Below are positions 37,586 to 52,200 of a DNA stretch of 64,000 bases, piece by piece. Made by a program: the position numbers and the translations under genes. The stretch lies in NCBI GenBank assembly GCA_009792885.1, contig WMCF01000015.1, positions 10,730,698 through 10,794,697 on the forward strand, given 5' to 3'. This stretch comes from Eremophila alpestris peregrina. Its lineage: Eukaryota > Chordata > Aves > Passeriformes > Alaudidae. The notes beneath the pieces are model-generated. The model was not told the DNA's origin. It saw only the letters and a program-made list of their open reading frames with translations, and ran no database searches. Position 1 is the first letter of the stretch, and every line of letters starts with the position of its first letter.

Positions 37586-40500
37586 AAAACAAGGCCCTGC
37601 ACATCCCCTTTCTCGACTAATAGTGCCCTTTAACTCAAGGATTATTTTATCCAAAGCTTTCCTCACCTAATGTGGAGAATCTGAAACCTCTGAACTGAAC
37701 TTCTGGGCTACCTTCCATTAGCTGTACCTATTTGATAGTCAACAGAGCCATTCCCCTTTCTGAGACTCACACAATGGATTCATACACTCTGTTCCATGTC
37801 CCTAATTCCTTTCTGTCATCCCTGTGAGGAACCGACCTATAACAATTTCCCCCCCATCATCACCCCATTCTTCATAAATTTCTGAGTGATTCGACAAGAA
37901 TGCATTTTGCTCTTCAATAGGCTGTTCCACTCATTACTATTTGCCATAATTACATTCAATCTGTCCTTGTTTCTCCATTAGAACAGGAAAACTTGACAAA
38001 CTGGAAAATTATAGCTGGAAGAGAGCTCAGTCCTGCTGTATATACAAAGGAAAAACAGACAAACAAACATACCCAACAAAAATCCCCAACCAACCAGTAA
38101 CAACACAGAGCTCCTGGCTTGCATTTAGTTTACTGACTCACAGCCACATTGGCTGAAATGGAAGGTCAGATCCATGGTTTACACACTGAGGTTCTGCCCA
38201 GCCATGTCTAAGGGCATTGCTCAGCCAGCAGCTGTTAACAATAAAGAAGAGTAGATGGACTGGATCAGAGGTCAATCTCATCAGCATCTGTATCAATTGG
38301 ATGCTGTCTATGTTAGCTCAGGAATGGCAATACCAGCAATGGACCTGGAATAGGACGGCAGGATCATGCAATTCTCCTTTCAGGCAGGAAGCCGTAGCCT
38401 CAGTCTGTGAACAACTGCCAGTACATTGAAGGAGATGGCAAGATCTGGTAGCTCTTGATGATCCAGCCCTGGAAAAAATTTCCCAGACAATGGGAAAACC
38501 TTTTTTTTTTTTTTTTCCTCGGGAAGAAGCCATATGCCACTCTCCTGATTGTACCCAGGTTTGCCTTTTATACTCTTCTGGTACTGCTCCAAACACAACT
38601 TGCAGGTTAAGAGCCCTTTTTTAGCACAGGTAAATCTGACACAGCTCCATAAGTAGGGGGTTTTCACATAAGTATCAAGTTTGCACATAGCAAAAGGGTC
38701 TAGAGAAGCAGAAGAGAAGCAAGGATGGAAAGCAAGCAGTCCAAGCTCAGTACCAGGGACCTTTGCCTCCACTCACAAACAGACATTAAGGACAGGTGTA
38801 ATAACCACTTTACTCATATGAGAAAGTGAACCTGCCTCTCACACACAGACTTCTATTTCTTTTTTCCTAATGCTCTTAGAAACTTCTACCTTTAGTAGTC
38901 ATCCTTGCTATAAGGCTCTTTAAATTGTAATGGCATCATCTCTCAGTTCTGGGGGACTTTTCATTCACAGGAATTCTTGGGAATATTACTCCTATCTTAT
39001 GAAATTCTTTGTACATTCATGCTGCTGTATTTTATTTTCTGTCAAATTAAACTCTGAGTTTATTAATAACATGGCTTCTGCATGAGTCACATTAGGAATT
39101 GGATCTTGACCTGCACATTTGCTACCCTAAAGCTCATAGATATAAATGTTTATGTACTATTCAAACTAAGTTCCACAATCAATGTCTTTTTTTTCACTCC
39201 CTGTGTACGCGTTGCCCTTACACACAAAAGCCTTACAACAACAAACTGCTGAAGCCACCAGCACAGGTTGACTCCAGGTAGTTTCCAACCAGCATTGCTG
39301 TACTGAAGAAACACAATGGTACATCTGGCAGCAGGGTGATCCAAATGAAATTGTACATCTCAATTTTCTGTTCTAACCACAGAACTCTGTATGCTGTGTT
39401 CCCCAGACTAACAAGCATTGCCATGTGTAGATTCATATACCTGCTGGTTGCCCTGCTCCCCAAAGAGTTGCATTTCCAAAAAGAAATCAAATTATCTGTA
39501 AGGCAGAACCCTGGTGAGAAAGAGAGGAGCTGGAGTTGAGCTTCACCTCTTAAGCAATGAAGTCACTTCAGATATTTTGAAGGGCAGAAAACTATACCTA
39601 AAGCTGAAATGAGTATGCTGCCAGAGGTACTAATTAAATGTCTGGAAACCCATAGTAAGTTGGATAGTCACATTAATACAATCAACTTAGCAAATCTTCT
39701 CTTAGGATTACTCAATTCCATTTGCGTGACTTGATTCTAACTCTAAAATTAAATTATCTCCCTTCAAATGCAGACAAGAAAAGGCATATTAAAAAAAAGG
39801 CAAGGTTTTCCCTGCAATATAAAAGCAAATTGGAACAGAGAAACAATTTTTAGATGAAAACAAGAGAGACAATTGGAAAATCAGTCCTTTGCAGTTGAAT
39901 TTAACTCTATTTTATAAACCAATAAAAATACAGATTAATAGATTCCTTCTGCAATAAAAATGGAAATAGGAAAAATATATTTCATCCTTGCAATCCATTT
40001 AACCAGAAACTTCTGCAATGTTCTGCAAGAAGTACCTTTTCTCTAAGAACAGAAAGAGAAGGAATATAAAGGCAAAATTCTGTGTAACAGAAAACCTGCA
40101 AATTATCCAAACTATATCTGTTTCTGGGAACTAATAATACCAAAGCAAAATAAACACACTCAGAGTAAGACTTACTACTCTATTACTAGAAAAGACAACA
40201 ATCTTAAATACAGGACTGAAAAAGCAACTAGCAATTACATTCGATTAAACTTCCTATAAATCACAAATAGGATCAGTGTTCAAAAAAAAAAAACAGCAAG
40301 GAAAAAAAAATGTTCTGTGAAAATACTGACCACTCAAGCTGACACCCCAACGCAGTAGTACACACCTCAGCTGGACATAAAGACATTCTATCATGTGTGG
40401 TTTTTTTGATGTGATCTCATTTAACCATTACTGCCTGCTGCTGCAGTCTTGCCTTTCACAGTAAGGTACCTCGCTTCAGGAGGGTAAACCACCCTGCAAA

Positions 40501-43500
40501 GCCAGTCTGCCTCCACTGCTTCTCTGAGCTTTCAGGCTAAAAAGAAGTCCAGTGACACAAACATGGAGAGTGCAAAGCAGAAAATTCACAGAAATCTCTT
40601 GTAAAAGCTGCCTTGTGGCCATTCACCAGGACCTTCTGCCCCACAACAGCCTCCAAACACAATCCACTGTTGAGTTCCCATGGTAAGGGCTGTACTAACA
40701 GCAGGAGTCACAAACCACCAGGCACTTATATGGATCTTGGCTGCGCAGGCAATGGCAATCACATTGCCAGCATTGCTTCCACCTGACAATTCACAGAACT
40801 CTCTTTTAGAAGTTCAAGTGCTTCACTCAGTCACATCAACTTATGCTAAAACTTCCCTGTGAAAAGTCAAGATCTTCTCCCCAGAGTTGCACACCCTACC
40901 ATAAATAAGTTCCATGTGGATGTTTCGATGTGGATTGTTTCTTTGTTGTCAGAATATCCAAAAGGCTGGTTTGCATATTAATTTTCTATCCCTGGGATAG
41001 GAGGCAGGGAGGAAGAAGGGATGTCCCTCAAGGCAGCCTTGTTGTTCTGCTGCTCCTCTGCAGATCAGTGCTTCCAACTCACATTTCCAAAGAAACTGTT
41101 ACATTTGCTAACGAAATCCAGGTCTGTTAATCAACAACAACCTGCTTATTACTGACAGCAAAGGACACAAAATGTCCTTGAAATATATGCCAACTAAAAA
41201 AGGCAACTACCGTATTTTAACTGATGCAATGATGACAATGACTATTTTTAGATGAGCCATAAACCATAGAATACACAAGGATTTGGGAGGAGCTTTCTAA
41301 TACAGCAACAGACACAACCACACCAAGGCTACAGACTGAATCATGGGCCTCCCTGCTTGAAACATAATGCAATGCAATTTTAGCCAGTACGGACAGAGGC
41401 ATAACACATTGCATTTATTAAAAAAGTCAAATATAACTGAAATTGGAAATAAATCCAATTGAGTTCTTTTTCATGTTTTTGTACCTTCTTTTTCAAAGAA
41501 GTTTTTTTCTAGGAGTGAGATGCCTTTACGAACCATTACAGAGACAAATCATCTGAGGCAAAAAGAAAATTGCAGTTGCCAGACATATTCCTCTCCATCG
41601 CTGTAAGTAGCATCTGCTTGAAATTATCCCTAATGAACAAGCTGTATTCTTAAATTTCTGCACAATCTGAGAAACTTTGATTTAGACATTTTTCATTTAG
41701 AACTGGAGGGATTCAGCTTGAAAGATTGCCTGGATGTTTCTCAAAGTAATTACCAGAGAATAACAAAACTGTGAAGAGGTGCTGAAAATCCAAGTAATCA
41801 ACATAAGCACTTTGAAGAACACACATCAGAGACAGCAGCTTAGATATTCTTAACATGAATACCACTGAAGAATTAGGATCAATTTTTTACTGACTTCAGA
41901 AAGCCCATTAATTCCCCTTCCCTCAAAGATGGAAAAGTGAAGCACACTGTGTTGAAAAGTTTGAGGCAAAACCTATGTATTTGCCTGACTTTAAGTGCTT
42001 TCTGTGCAAATGAACATGACTACCACTTTTTTGCACCCTTCAAAATATGGACTAGAATGAGGAAGATTTTGTCAATTTTCAATATATCTTGGGGGAAAAG
42101 GAAAGGAATTTTGTAGGTTTAGGTTAAGTACTTCCTAATTAAACATTTAAAAATAAATTCTCATTTGTGACTGCTTCTCATATGTGTAGTCGTTTTGTAA
42201 GCAAAAGATCAGAGGTAAAATATTCCTGGTTTTATAGGCTTATATAGTGAATCTATCAACATTCATAATAAGTGACACCTTTTTACTGTGTTTTGAGAAC
42301 AGCACAAACAGAAAGGTAATTTCAAATGTTTTATTACAACATATATTTTAAAAGTCAAAAAAGCAAGGAGAGGCCACAAAAGGTCATTGCAGGAAATTGT
42401 TTGGTTTAATTTTGGGGTTTTGGGGATTGATTTGTTTCTTTGCTTGCTTCAGGAAAAAAGTTATCTACCTTTTATCTATTTACCTATTGTGCACCATAGA
42501 AATGTGAGCTTTGCACTAATCAAGATTAGCATATAAATTCTGTAAGCTTCCTGTCATTCAATTTGACCTCTCTTAAGCTGAGGAATGCAAAAGCCATTCA
42601 GACCTCCTTTCAGAATTTTTTATTATATAGATTAGAAACTTTCTAAAGCATTTTTCTGTATATCCTGGACAAACGTGAATTTCAGATACCTTTAACAGAT
42701 CTAAGCCTGAAGTTTAGGGATATCAGCAGGAAGAAAAATCTTGTACCCCAGGAAGAAGAAAATTACCCAATAAATCAGTGAACATCAGAATTACCAAAAA
42801 AGATTATCAGAGAAGCCACAATTCAAAACCAAAGGTATGAAATCAAAGCATAACCAGTGTTAAAACTGATGCTAGAATCCAACACCCAAGTAAATATTAT
42901 TTCTGAAAGCAAAAGTTTTATTGTCACATCAGAAGTGATGATTTCAACAATGTATTTGCAGAATTCATAAACTGTTTTTGAGACAGATGTTTATTTGCAA
43001 TTGTGACATTCGTTTTTTGGTATGTTTTTTCTATCACAGCATATAGCCTAATACAGTAGCTTTCCTGCACTATGAAAAAAAAGTCTTCAGGACTTGCAGG
43101 TATTCAAAAGGAATTGTCTGTGTTGCAGAGTAGCACAAAGCCTTGTCTCCCCACAGAGGCACCCACCAGCTGTGACTGGGTACCCCCTAGCACTCCCTGA
43201 AGCTGGTGAGCCAGCCTGTTTAAACATCATCCAACACACTCTTCAGGAGCAGACCCAGGCACTCATGTGACAGAGGACATGGACACGTCATAAGCATACA
43301 GATAAAAATCACTCTGCTTTGGCTACACTGGCAAAGTCATAGTGTTTACACTACTGCAATCTGCTTCCATAAGGGAAAGGGAACAACTCTTGAAATTATG
43401 ATATGCCTTTGCAGTAGGAGGATTTCTATCAATACAGCTCCTCAGGAAGGAAAAGGTTATTAGGCAGAGAACATACTTCAATGTAGTCCAGGCTCATGTT

Positions 43501-44109
43501 TACCTGTAGTAAGATATTCATATGGAACTGTGTTCTAGAAATAGCTCTTCTTTGAAAAGGCAAGCACCACTAGGCTCCAAGTAGTGCATTTCTCCAACAA
43601 TGTAAGTCTTAAATGACAGCTCTTAGGTGAATGAACAATGATCTTAATCAAATGTGCCCAGTGAACCAGAGCATTATAATTTGATCTTGTTCATTTCATA
43701 TTACGTGGCATTAGATAAACTGAAAGTAATTTCTGAACTTGCCAAGCACAGCTGAGGTCTCTCCTTCATAATTCCTTCAATTAAACACATATAGATGTTG
43801 ACTTTCAGATAGTATTTTGGGTTATTTATCTTCACAGCATATCATAGCTCAAAATAAATGAACACACAGTATAAACCTCCATGCAAAGTAAAGTTTTAAA
43901 TATGCTAATAACTTTCATATTTGGAACACTCAAATAAGCAGCTGGAGGAACTGGACTTAAAAAGGTTCAATAAATGTAGGCTCTTAAAAATTTATTCTTG
44001 CATAAATCCTCAGGTAATGCTTTAATTCTACAGGCCACAGGCAAATATGGAGTAAGAGATGTACTTAAAGTGATGTGGTAAACTCATAAAAAATTATATA
44101 TTCCAATGT
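37586..44109. other. Unannotated intergenic sequence
   Basis: About 6.5 kb. It contains a T16 run (38501-38516) and broken A runs near 40281-40311. A 49-bp segment at 43157-43205 has a good acceptor (ctccccacag) before it and a good donor (gctg|gtgagc) after it, but no supporting neighbours. No gene or repeat family recognised. Confidence 0.5.
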
Positions 44110-44700
44110 TTGAGATTACCCTGTGACCAGCACAGTCTATTCCAAGTTTTACAGGATAAACAGATCTATATGTTACAGCGCCTGCTAGTAACTGCTGGCA
44201 ATAAAACATACCCATTGAGAGCAAATCCTGGAGGAAACAAGCATTTATTTTTCATTAAATGGGTACTTCAGGATATGCCTACCCTCATGATTTGTACAGT
44301 TTCAACTTTCTTTGGAGGCAGTTTGGAGCTCCCTGTTCCTCAGGTCCCACTGCTGGGAATAGATACATTAGCCCAGCTTCTCTGCTGCCAAGTCAATGCT
44401 CATCAGACTTTGTTAAACTTGTGCCCAAGGCTACCCCTGGTCCTGACATTGTCCAAAATACTCATTTCTATTCCACATTGGAAACACAAGCAGCTAGCTG
44501 AGAGATTTTATTCTGACAGCACTAGAGTACTTTGCTTCTGGGTCCTACCATATCACATTACATATCCCCATCAGTGGATGTCTTTTCTGCCCTACTTCAA
44601 ACCATTCCAAAGAGTATATTTAGGATTTAAAAAGTTGCTTCATACTGACAACATCAACAGCACAATAAGTAACCTCTTCTACACTAGGCTCAGATGCTAG
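44110..44700 (+). other. 196-codon open frame of unknown status
   Basis: An ATG-initiated frame of 196 codons, the longest in AT-rich sequence here. With stops expected roughly every 16 codons, one this long is unlikely by chance in 64 kb. The conceptual protein is L/P/Y/H-rich with no signal peptide, repeated unit, zinc finger or other domain that I recognise. No TATA box or obvious promoter precedes it, no AATAAA closely follows, and no intron is evident. It could be a chance opening, an unlisted repeat, a pseudogene fragment or a noncoding-RNA exon. It is not claimed as a gene. Confidence 0.2.
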
Positions 44701-45344
44701 TGTCTGAGTTTGTGTGTCAGGTGTGCTCACTCTTTCAAGGTGAAGTTTAACCACCACTCAGGTCAACACCTCATCAAGAAACATCAGCAGATTGACACAG
44801 AACTCCAATATTTGCCAGCAGAGCATGGTTTTGTTCTGTTGACTGACAGCCACCTGGCATACATGCAGTATGAGTCAAAGTACTTTAGAAACATGTCAGA
44901 GTAAATTCACAGTAGCAGCAAGATCAGCCAGGCTTGCCGACTGAACAATCCAAGTAATTATTTCCATCACAATTACACCCTTATCTTTCCTTACTTTGAA
45001 TAATTTTTAACATAGCCTGAGTTTGGATACTCCTAATATTTTACAAGAAATGAGACATTTTAAGATAGGAAAAAAACCTCATAGAAACTGTAATTAGAAT
45101 AGAAAATGGCACATGGTATGTGTAGTAACAGGTAGTCCCTGCCACAGAGTCTTACTGCAGATCTGTCATACTGAGCAAAGGTTTCACTTGCCTTCTGTAA
45201 CACAGATTATTACAGGCTGAGCCCCCAATTACTTGATTACCTCTTGCTAGTACATCAACTAAGCTTTGAACTACTAATGCTCCTTTGTGATGTCTGGTCA
45301 CGGAATGCTGATATGCTATTTGTCTGCAGAAGAACAACAAACCT

Positions 45345-46283
45345 ATTGGCCTGGATACCACTAACAACGGCAGTACCACAGGAGACTGCCCTGGAATCTG
45401 TCCCATTCAACATTTTTATCAGTGACCTGAACGAGGCAGTGAAGTGGTTGCTGTTAAAGTTTGCAAAATACCAAACTAGAGGCAGGCTGAGAGAAGAACA
45501 AAATAATATGCTTAAAGACTGGCTACCATTTAGATGGACCTAGACAGGCTGGAGAAATGGGCTGACAGGAATCTCACTAAACAAAGGACAAAAAAAAGGT
45601 CCAATACCTGGCAAGGAGGAACCCCTTTCAATTGTACAGGCTGGGGGAGGACCGTGAAAAAAAGACCTGTGGATATTGGTAGACACTGAGTTGAACATAG
45701 GCCAGTGGTATCTCTGGCAGTAAGGGAGGCCAACAGTATTCTGAGCTGTATCAAGAGAAGCACAGACAGTAGATTAAGAGAAAGCATCCTCCTTTACTCA
45801 GGTCTCATTAGACCCCACTAGAATATCACATACAATTTTGGGTTTGAAAATACAAGGAAGACATCAATAACTTGGAAAGAGTTTAGCGAAGGGCTGCTGC
45901 AGGGATCAGAGCAGGCGCCTGTTCAGCCTAGAGAAGACAGATGTTGAGGGACATATTCCCACAGGGAGATTTGTCAAGCTAGATCCAGGCTCTCCACAGT
46001 GGTGCACAGCAGGAGGACAAAAGATAACCACCACATATTGAAGCAGGACAGACTCATGTATGTAAAGGAAAGACTCTTCCCTCTGAGGACAGTGAGTCAA
46101 ACGTTGGAGAAGGTTGCACAGAAAGCTGTGCCTCCACACGCCTGAATGTTTCCAAGGCCTGACTGGATGAAGCCCTGAGCAATGAGCATTGAGCCCTATT
46201 TATCTTACAGCTGACAGGGTTTTGAGTAGGAGGTTGACCTAGACATGCACTTCCTGAGGTCCCATCTAATCTGCTGTAACACC
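45345..46283 (+). mobile_element. Old CR1 LINE with end of ORF2 and 3' UTR
   Basis: The longest CR1 copy in the window, about 940 bp on the plus strand. It begins in the last part of ORF2 (reverse transcriptase) and continues through 'gacaggctggagaaatgggc', 'aggaatctcactaaacaaag', 'gtacaggctgggggaggacc', a 'ttactcaggtctcattagac' block, 'gagcaggcgcctgttcagcc' and the 3' 'cctgaggtcccatctaatct'. The octamer tail is lost. Many substitutions and indels mark it as an old, dead copy. Confidence 0.9.
45352..45543 (+). pseudogene. CR1 ORF2 reverse-transcriptase C-terminal remnant
   Basis: Reading in the frame of 45244, residues equivalent to the CR1 motif block VPQxxxLxxxxFNIFIxDL are visible (VPQETALES..., FNIFISDLNEA), followed by a LKFAKYQTRG match to the conserved KFADDTK region. 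The usual FADD is here FAKY, so the aspartates of the polymerase active site are lost. The frame ends in a stop at 45541-45543. An inactive fossil of a mobile-element gene. Confidence 0.8.
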
Positions 46284-49200
46284 ACAGAGTCTTTTTCCCT
46301 GCCCACTAGAAGAAGGGCACACAAGACAGTAAGTTTAAAGAATCAATTCAGTGAAGATAGATACAAGTGAATAGAAATTGTTGCACACATTCCAAGCATG
46401 AAGGACCATGTGCTACCATACTGCAAATGGCTACTGAGCCATTCACAGAACATGATTCTTCCACACCATCATTCAGAACACTTCAGAAAAACACCTCAAG
46501 GGTCAGATGAGATTTCTCATCATGTGAAGGTCAACAGTGACACAAGCACAAGTGTGTATAATCGAATATTTTTAGGCTGTAATTAGAAGATTTTTAGCCT
46601 TCTGGGGAATTAAATTCTGGAACAATCTGGTAATAGAAGTAATAGGGAATTAGAGCTAAGTGCTTTCAAGAGCTAAGGAACTTTATCAAAGGGATAAGTT
46701 AATCAATGCCCATAAAAAATTAAGAAAGACCTCATATGCAGAAGACTCAGGAGAGTGCTATTTGCTGTGCTGAAAAAATATCTGGATAAAAGCCTACATC
46801 TTATGTGATCAAAGTCAAAATTGCCTTAAAAAATACGGTATTAAAATGCAAAGTAGCAGTGGTAAGCAGCCTGTGAGGAAAGGATCTGAGACAAAAGTAC
46901 ACAGTAGTACTGTTCCTGCCCAGTCCATCCTAAACCAGAATATTTTCCCTGTGAAACAGTAGATTTTTTTGGCATGAAAAAAACCAACATACAAAATCTA
47001 AACCAAGTATCATTAGTATTATGTACTACATTGGACTAAAGTTGTAGGTGTTATGTTACTCAGGGAAAAGTAAAAAAAAAAAAAATTACTAAATGCAGTG
47101 TTTAACAGCTTACAGATTGCAAAGCAGAAATGGCCCCAGTGAACATTGTGGCCCAAACACTTCAGACACCCATTTTCTTGAGAGATACATAGGAACTTGT
47201 TGCCTAAACAGACCATAATTGCACATAATTAAGAAACAGCATGACTCATCAGTCATTAATGTTTTCTCCACTGCAGGTGGTACAAAAATTACAGGAGGAG
47301 ACATCAAAGTTTTGGTCAGATGAGCACATAAATTCACTTATACAGATTGGCTGGCCTTCAGCATAAGACCCACACTTCCTCCAAAAGAGACTACATGGTC
47401 TGCCCTTACTATAAGAATGGTCTCCAACTGTATCAAGGGAATTATATAGCTACTGCTATCTCTAACCACCAATGAAAAGAGAAAATAAGTAATCTAGTGG
47501 CAGACTGGTTTTATTGGCCCACTAGAAACTAACAGCATCTCACCTACACCTCAGGAAAACAGTCTTAATACCTGCCTCAAAAGAATCACATTACTGCAAA
47601 ACAGGTAAGTCAAAAAGATGACACCAATATGGATGGCAAATTAAAAGCATCTTAAATCTGAGGGTTTTTTCTATAAATACCATACATTCTGTCCATCAGT
47701 ATCTGCATTTCAAGATGATACCTTTCAGATAGCAAACTCTGTTTGGAAAAAATTGTTACTGTATCATATTTAAAGTTATTTTTCCACCTGTCTTGTCCTT
47801 GTTCCAGTACGCACAACTGCATTTGCAAAACATTAATGATACAACATTCATCTTCTACCGATATTTAACCACAGTGTCACAGCTTTTTTCTCTCTTTCTT
47901 CCAGAGTACAGCTTCTCACATTAGGTTTGGAGGAGCTCACACACCAACACCAATATATTAACTTCTCTGTCAATATTAATCTGATACTCCCAATCATTGT
48001 CTGGCTTCTTGCAAAGTACTGTGAGAAGGCTACAGTGCCAGAGGCAATGAAAACCAGGTTCCTCACAGGGTACAGACACTGAATGAAATACAGGAATAAA
48101 TTGTTTTCAAATACAATTATTCTACATAGGAATTGTTCAGATTTTCATTATTTTGGAAAGAATTGCCCAATTCCACATATACAGAGCATAAAGGTTCTTG
48201 GCTGGTATGCATGGCAAGTTTTCACATTTCATAACTCTTGCAATTTTCTGTTTCTTTCTAAAGACATAATAGGCATCAGTTTCTTGTTTTAAACTCAGTT
48301 CATTTTCAGTGGTTTATGTACAGCTGTAAGAATTTCTTTTTGAAAATGAGAGCTCAAAGTTAAAGCAACTAAGCAAAATGGAGCAGCACAACTCAATTCT
48401 ATTGTCATTTCTGCAGCTGGAGGACACTGAAACTGAGTTGTAGCTTCTACTTGTGATGAAAGTCAGTATAGCATGTCTTATCTTTGCCATGTACAAAGTT
48501 AATTCAAGTTTTGGTAAACACTTTAATTCAATAAATTGGAATAAAAACCACACTTAGTACCTGTCCATCAAGAATATCTGTTATTTGGGAGCATTTGATC
48601 ACAAGACTGATATGGCAAGAGCAATGAAATGTCAGAGTAGATCACCTGTCTTATCCCATGAATTACACTGGGTAAAATATTTTTTAATTAGCAGACTGGG
48701 GAAAAAATAAAAATATCAATCTTGAAGAAAGTTGTTTTGCATACAAATAGCACATGGAACATAGACTTTGTATATGCTAATCTAGTCCCCCAATGGAAAA
48801 AAAAAACTCCACAGTTTCCTTCATGGTCTATCAAAATGATAAGCGTTCCTTCTTTATTCTGCTTTTCACTTTTATTATTATTGTAAACAAGTTCCTTTGC
48901 TAAATAGCTACAGAAAAATATTCAGCACAAATACAGTTAGATTGAGACTTAAATGTGTGCACAGTCAATTTAGATTATAGCTGTTTTTAGCAGAGGCACA
49001 GCCATTCACCAAATTACTAACAAAATATGCCAGGGATTATTTTTACTATAAAACAAATATAAAATATTATTTATTTTCTTTAACCTTTGCAGTTTAGAAT
49101 CACATGGTATAAATGCAAAGCTTTCAAGATCCCATGACAAACTAAACTGTCTGAAAATTACATTAATATCTTCTGCATAAAACTTACCTATACAATTTTA

Positions 49201-52200
49201 TTATAGAAATAGTCAAGTTGCATGAAAAATTGCAAGGCACTCTGAAATGACTATAAAAACTTTTCATAGAAGCAGCTGCCAAGAATTTTTTTTAGAATCT
49301 ATAGTTCTCTGTTGGTCTTATACACCTAATCATTTGCCTCCCCACAGTCCCTGTTTATTTGAATACATATAAGATTTTTTCAATATATACTAGATTTTGG
49401 TTTCACTCATAACATCAGAATTTCCAGGATATAATTATGTCCATCAGCAGCCCATGTGCTGGCATGGGAACTGACTTTTTATGGCCTTTTTTTTGCAGGA
49501 AAATCAAGTGTTGATATAATTTCTATCCCTTTACATTATTTTGAATTGTTCTCAGAACAAAATTGCAATTTAAACCAACAGGCCAATAAAAGCAAGTGAT
49601 ATGAAGAAAATACTGCAAATAAGAGTAATTATGAGTCTTTACCATTGTTTTTAAGGATATCACCACAAAGCTTTTCACATATATACCATGCTATGAGAAG
49701 GTCAGTGCCTACAAGTGTGGAGTACCTTCCATGGTTTAGCTGCTCTCCTACAGTAAGTCACTCAAAAACATTCCATAAAGAGAAAAACCCCAAGGGAATA
49801 CCCCAATAGTTGTATAGCAAGCAGAAAGCTAAACTGAACTTAATTGTGCAACTGATCATTCTTCAGGCTTACACTCCTCTCCAGAAAGTTACAGCATTTT
49901 ACTAGAATTGGATCAAGTTATGTGATGAAAAGACAGCTAAAATTGAATTGTTCTTCAAGGAAGCACCTATAGAGAATCACTCCAAATTATATATTCCTGT
50001 GTTTGCATACAAGCATTGGAGATTTTTCTGTTTGAAGCTCCTTCCAACCAAAATGCTAAAAAGGGACTGTACACCCTAAAGAATATTTCAGCTACCAATG
50101 TTCATTAGCTACTTTGGCTGTTTGACAGTTCTCTTGCAGATATCCCTTCAGATTTACCTCAAGCTAGATCTTCATGTATCTAATGCCAAGTACATCTTAG
50201 GGATTAGGTTTGTCTTTCCTGTGATATCAACATTTTGCATCCCAGTGAAAATATGTGTTATTAATATTGCCTTGGAAAGCCATATTCCCAACAAGTTTCA
50301 TCAGCATAAGGCTCAAGCCAAGAGATTCTGCAGAGAAAATTCCAGCAGTGTTTCTTGGAAGAGTGACCTTGACAAGTAATCCTCAAAATGCTTTGCACAG
50401 TTGCTGCCAAAGACTTAAAAAGAAAGTACCTGCTAGCAACAAAAAGAAAAGCTATATTAAAACATACATGTGAGTATCTATCAGAAGATGTTAGACCAAG
50501 GAAGAATTTTAAATGCAAACATGATAATTTCAATCAGATTTTAATACAAAATTCTGAAAACCTGTAAGATAAAACCACAACATTTCCACTTTTTGTTTCA
50601 AAATTATTTTATCTCTCAAGAATATAAAGGAGAAAAAAATCCTAGTCGATGATAGTATTAATAACTTGGCATATAACTTTTAGAATAATGTAAACAAGAA
50701 ATTCTGACTTTTTTCATTCAGTAAAAATGTTATATACAAGTCCAAGGCAAGAAAAACACCTCATTCAAATTGCACTCCTAATTTCAACGCAGAAATTCTC
50801 AAAAGCTCTACCTATAATCTTAGCAAAGGAAATCCATGAACCAGGGACCTCCTGGTTCACAGGTCAAGAAGCACAGGTCGGCTCATGTCCACCTTGAAAA
50901 GGGCAAACTTCCTCTGTGACAGGTTTATCTTAGCAACAGCTAGCCAAGAACACTCCAATACAGAGCCACAAAGCAAGCTAGTAAATAAATAGTGTGCATG
51001 AAAAGGATCCAGTGCTCCTTATCAGCTTTTTCCCTTTAACCACACGGCTGTGGCCACACCAACTCAGGAGCTTGCTTTTGCTGTTGCTTTTGATGAACTT
51101 AAAGTTGACTTTCACATCAGTTTTGAAGACCTATCTAGCCACAGTAATTTCTCCTGAACACAAAAGCTAAATACATTAATGTTGTTCTTGTGCATGCAAA
51201 CTTTACTACAGTATGACTAGCAAATTACTGTATTTTTTGTTTTGATGGACTATGCAAATCAAGAATATAATTTATATACCTACCTAGTTTATCATCTTGT
51301 TGTTTCCAGATACAGGAATCAATAAGCATGAATACATGAATTCTTCCTTTTCAAAACAGGTTGATGCAATAAGTTTTTAACTATTCAAACAACAGTTCTT
51401 CAGATCCTGAAAGGCAGAGCCTTCAGCATATATTATTTAGATTGAAGCCAAAGCAGAAAATAATCATAAAACATACAAAGACTTCATGACTTTTCAAGAA
51501 TACTCTGGAGATGTTTGCTTACTCTGGCTTTCTAGATCCACAGCCCCAGTGGAAAGACCAGGAAATGGTCTTTACTGATTCACAAACAACATTCTCAAGG
51601 ATATTTCATTTGCTTCCAGCTGCCCATACATGTCGTAATCTCAGAATGCCACAGCCATCTACAGAGGAATTCTGCTTTGTATTTGTAGAGTCTTAAAATT
51701 TCATAACTAGGCATTATTTTTTAAAGTTCAGACTAAATCAGACTGTAGTTTTCTTTATTTTATGATTTACTTCACAGCAAGAATGAAAGCTCAAAAGAAC
51801 ATAGAAGTTATTTTAATTTCAGAAGTTGCTTCAGTACACTGACTGTAGGGCTTGTTTAATGCACATCCTATTTGCAAAGAAAAGTCAAAACTGCTTTTTA
51901 AAACAATGCTGTGGCTGCATTTCTTAATGAAGCTGAATAGCTGCTGTCAGTGGTCTTAGCAATAATTCTGGAAGTAAAGCATCCAACATGCAATCCAAAA
52001 TCTACAGTTTATTTATCTGCTGGTACAATTTAGCAGAACTGACCAGGATGTTTCATACTATTTGGAAAGTGGTTTCTAATGTAAATCTAACAAACTTCAT
52101 AAAATTGGTTGTGTATCAGTTAATAGTGAAGAACTTCAACATTGTACAGCTCATGTTTAAAACTTCCAAAATTTTTTAGAACTATTAGTAAGGTTCATTG

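Noticed and set aside
36811..37670. Cluster of 60-145-codon frames on both strands
   Set aside because: Mostly within the CR1 3' end at 36981-37585, with no gene evidence outside it.
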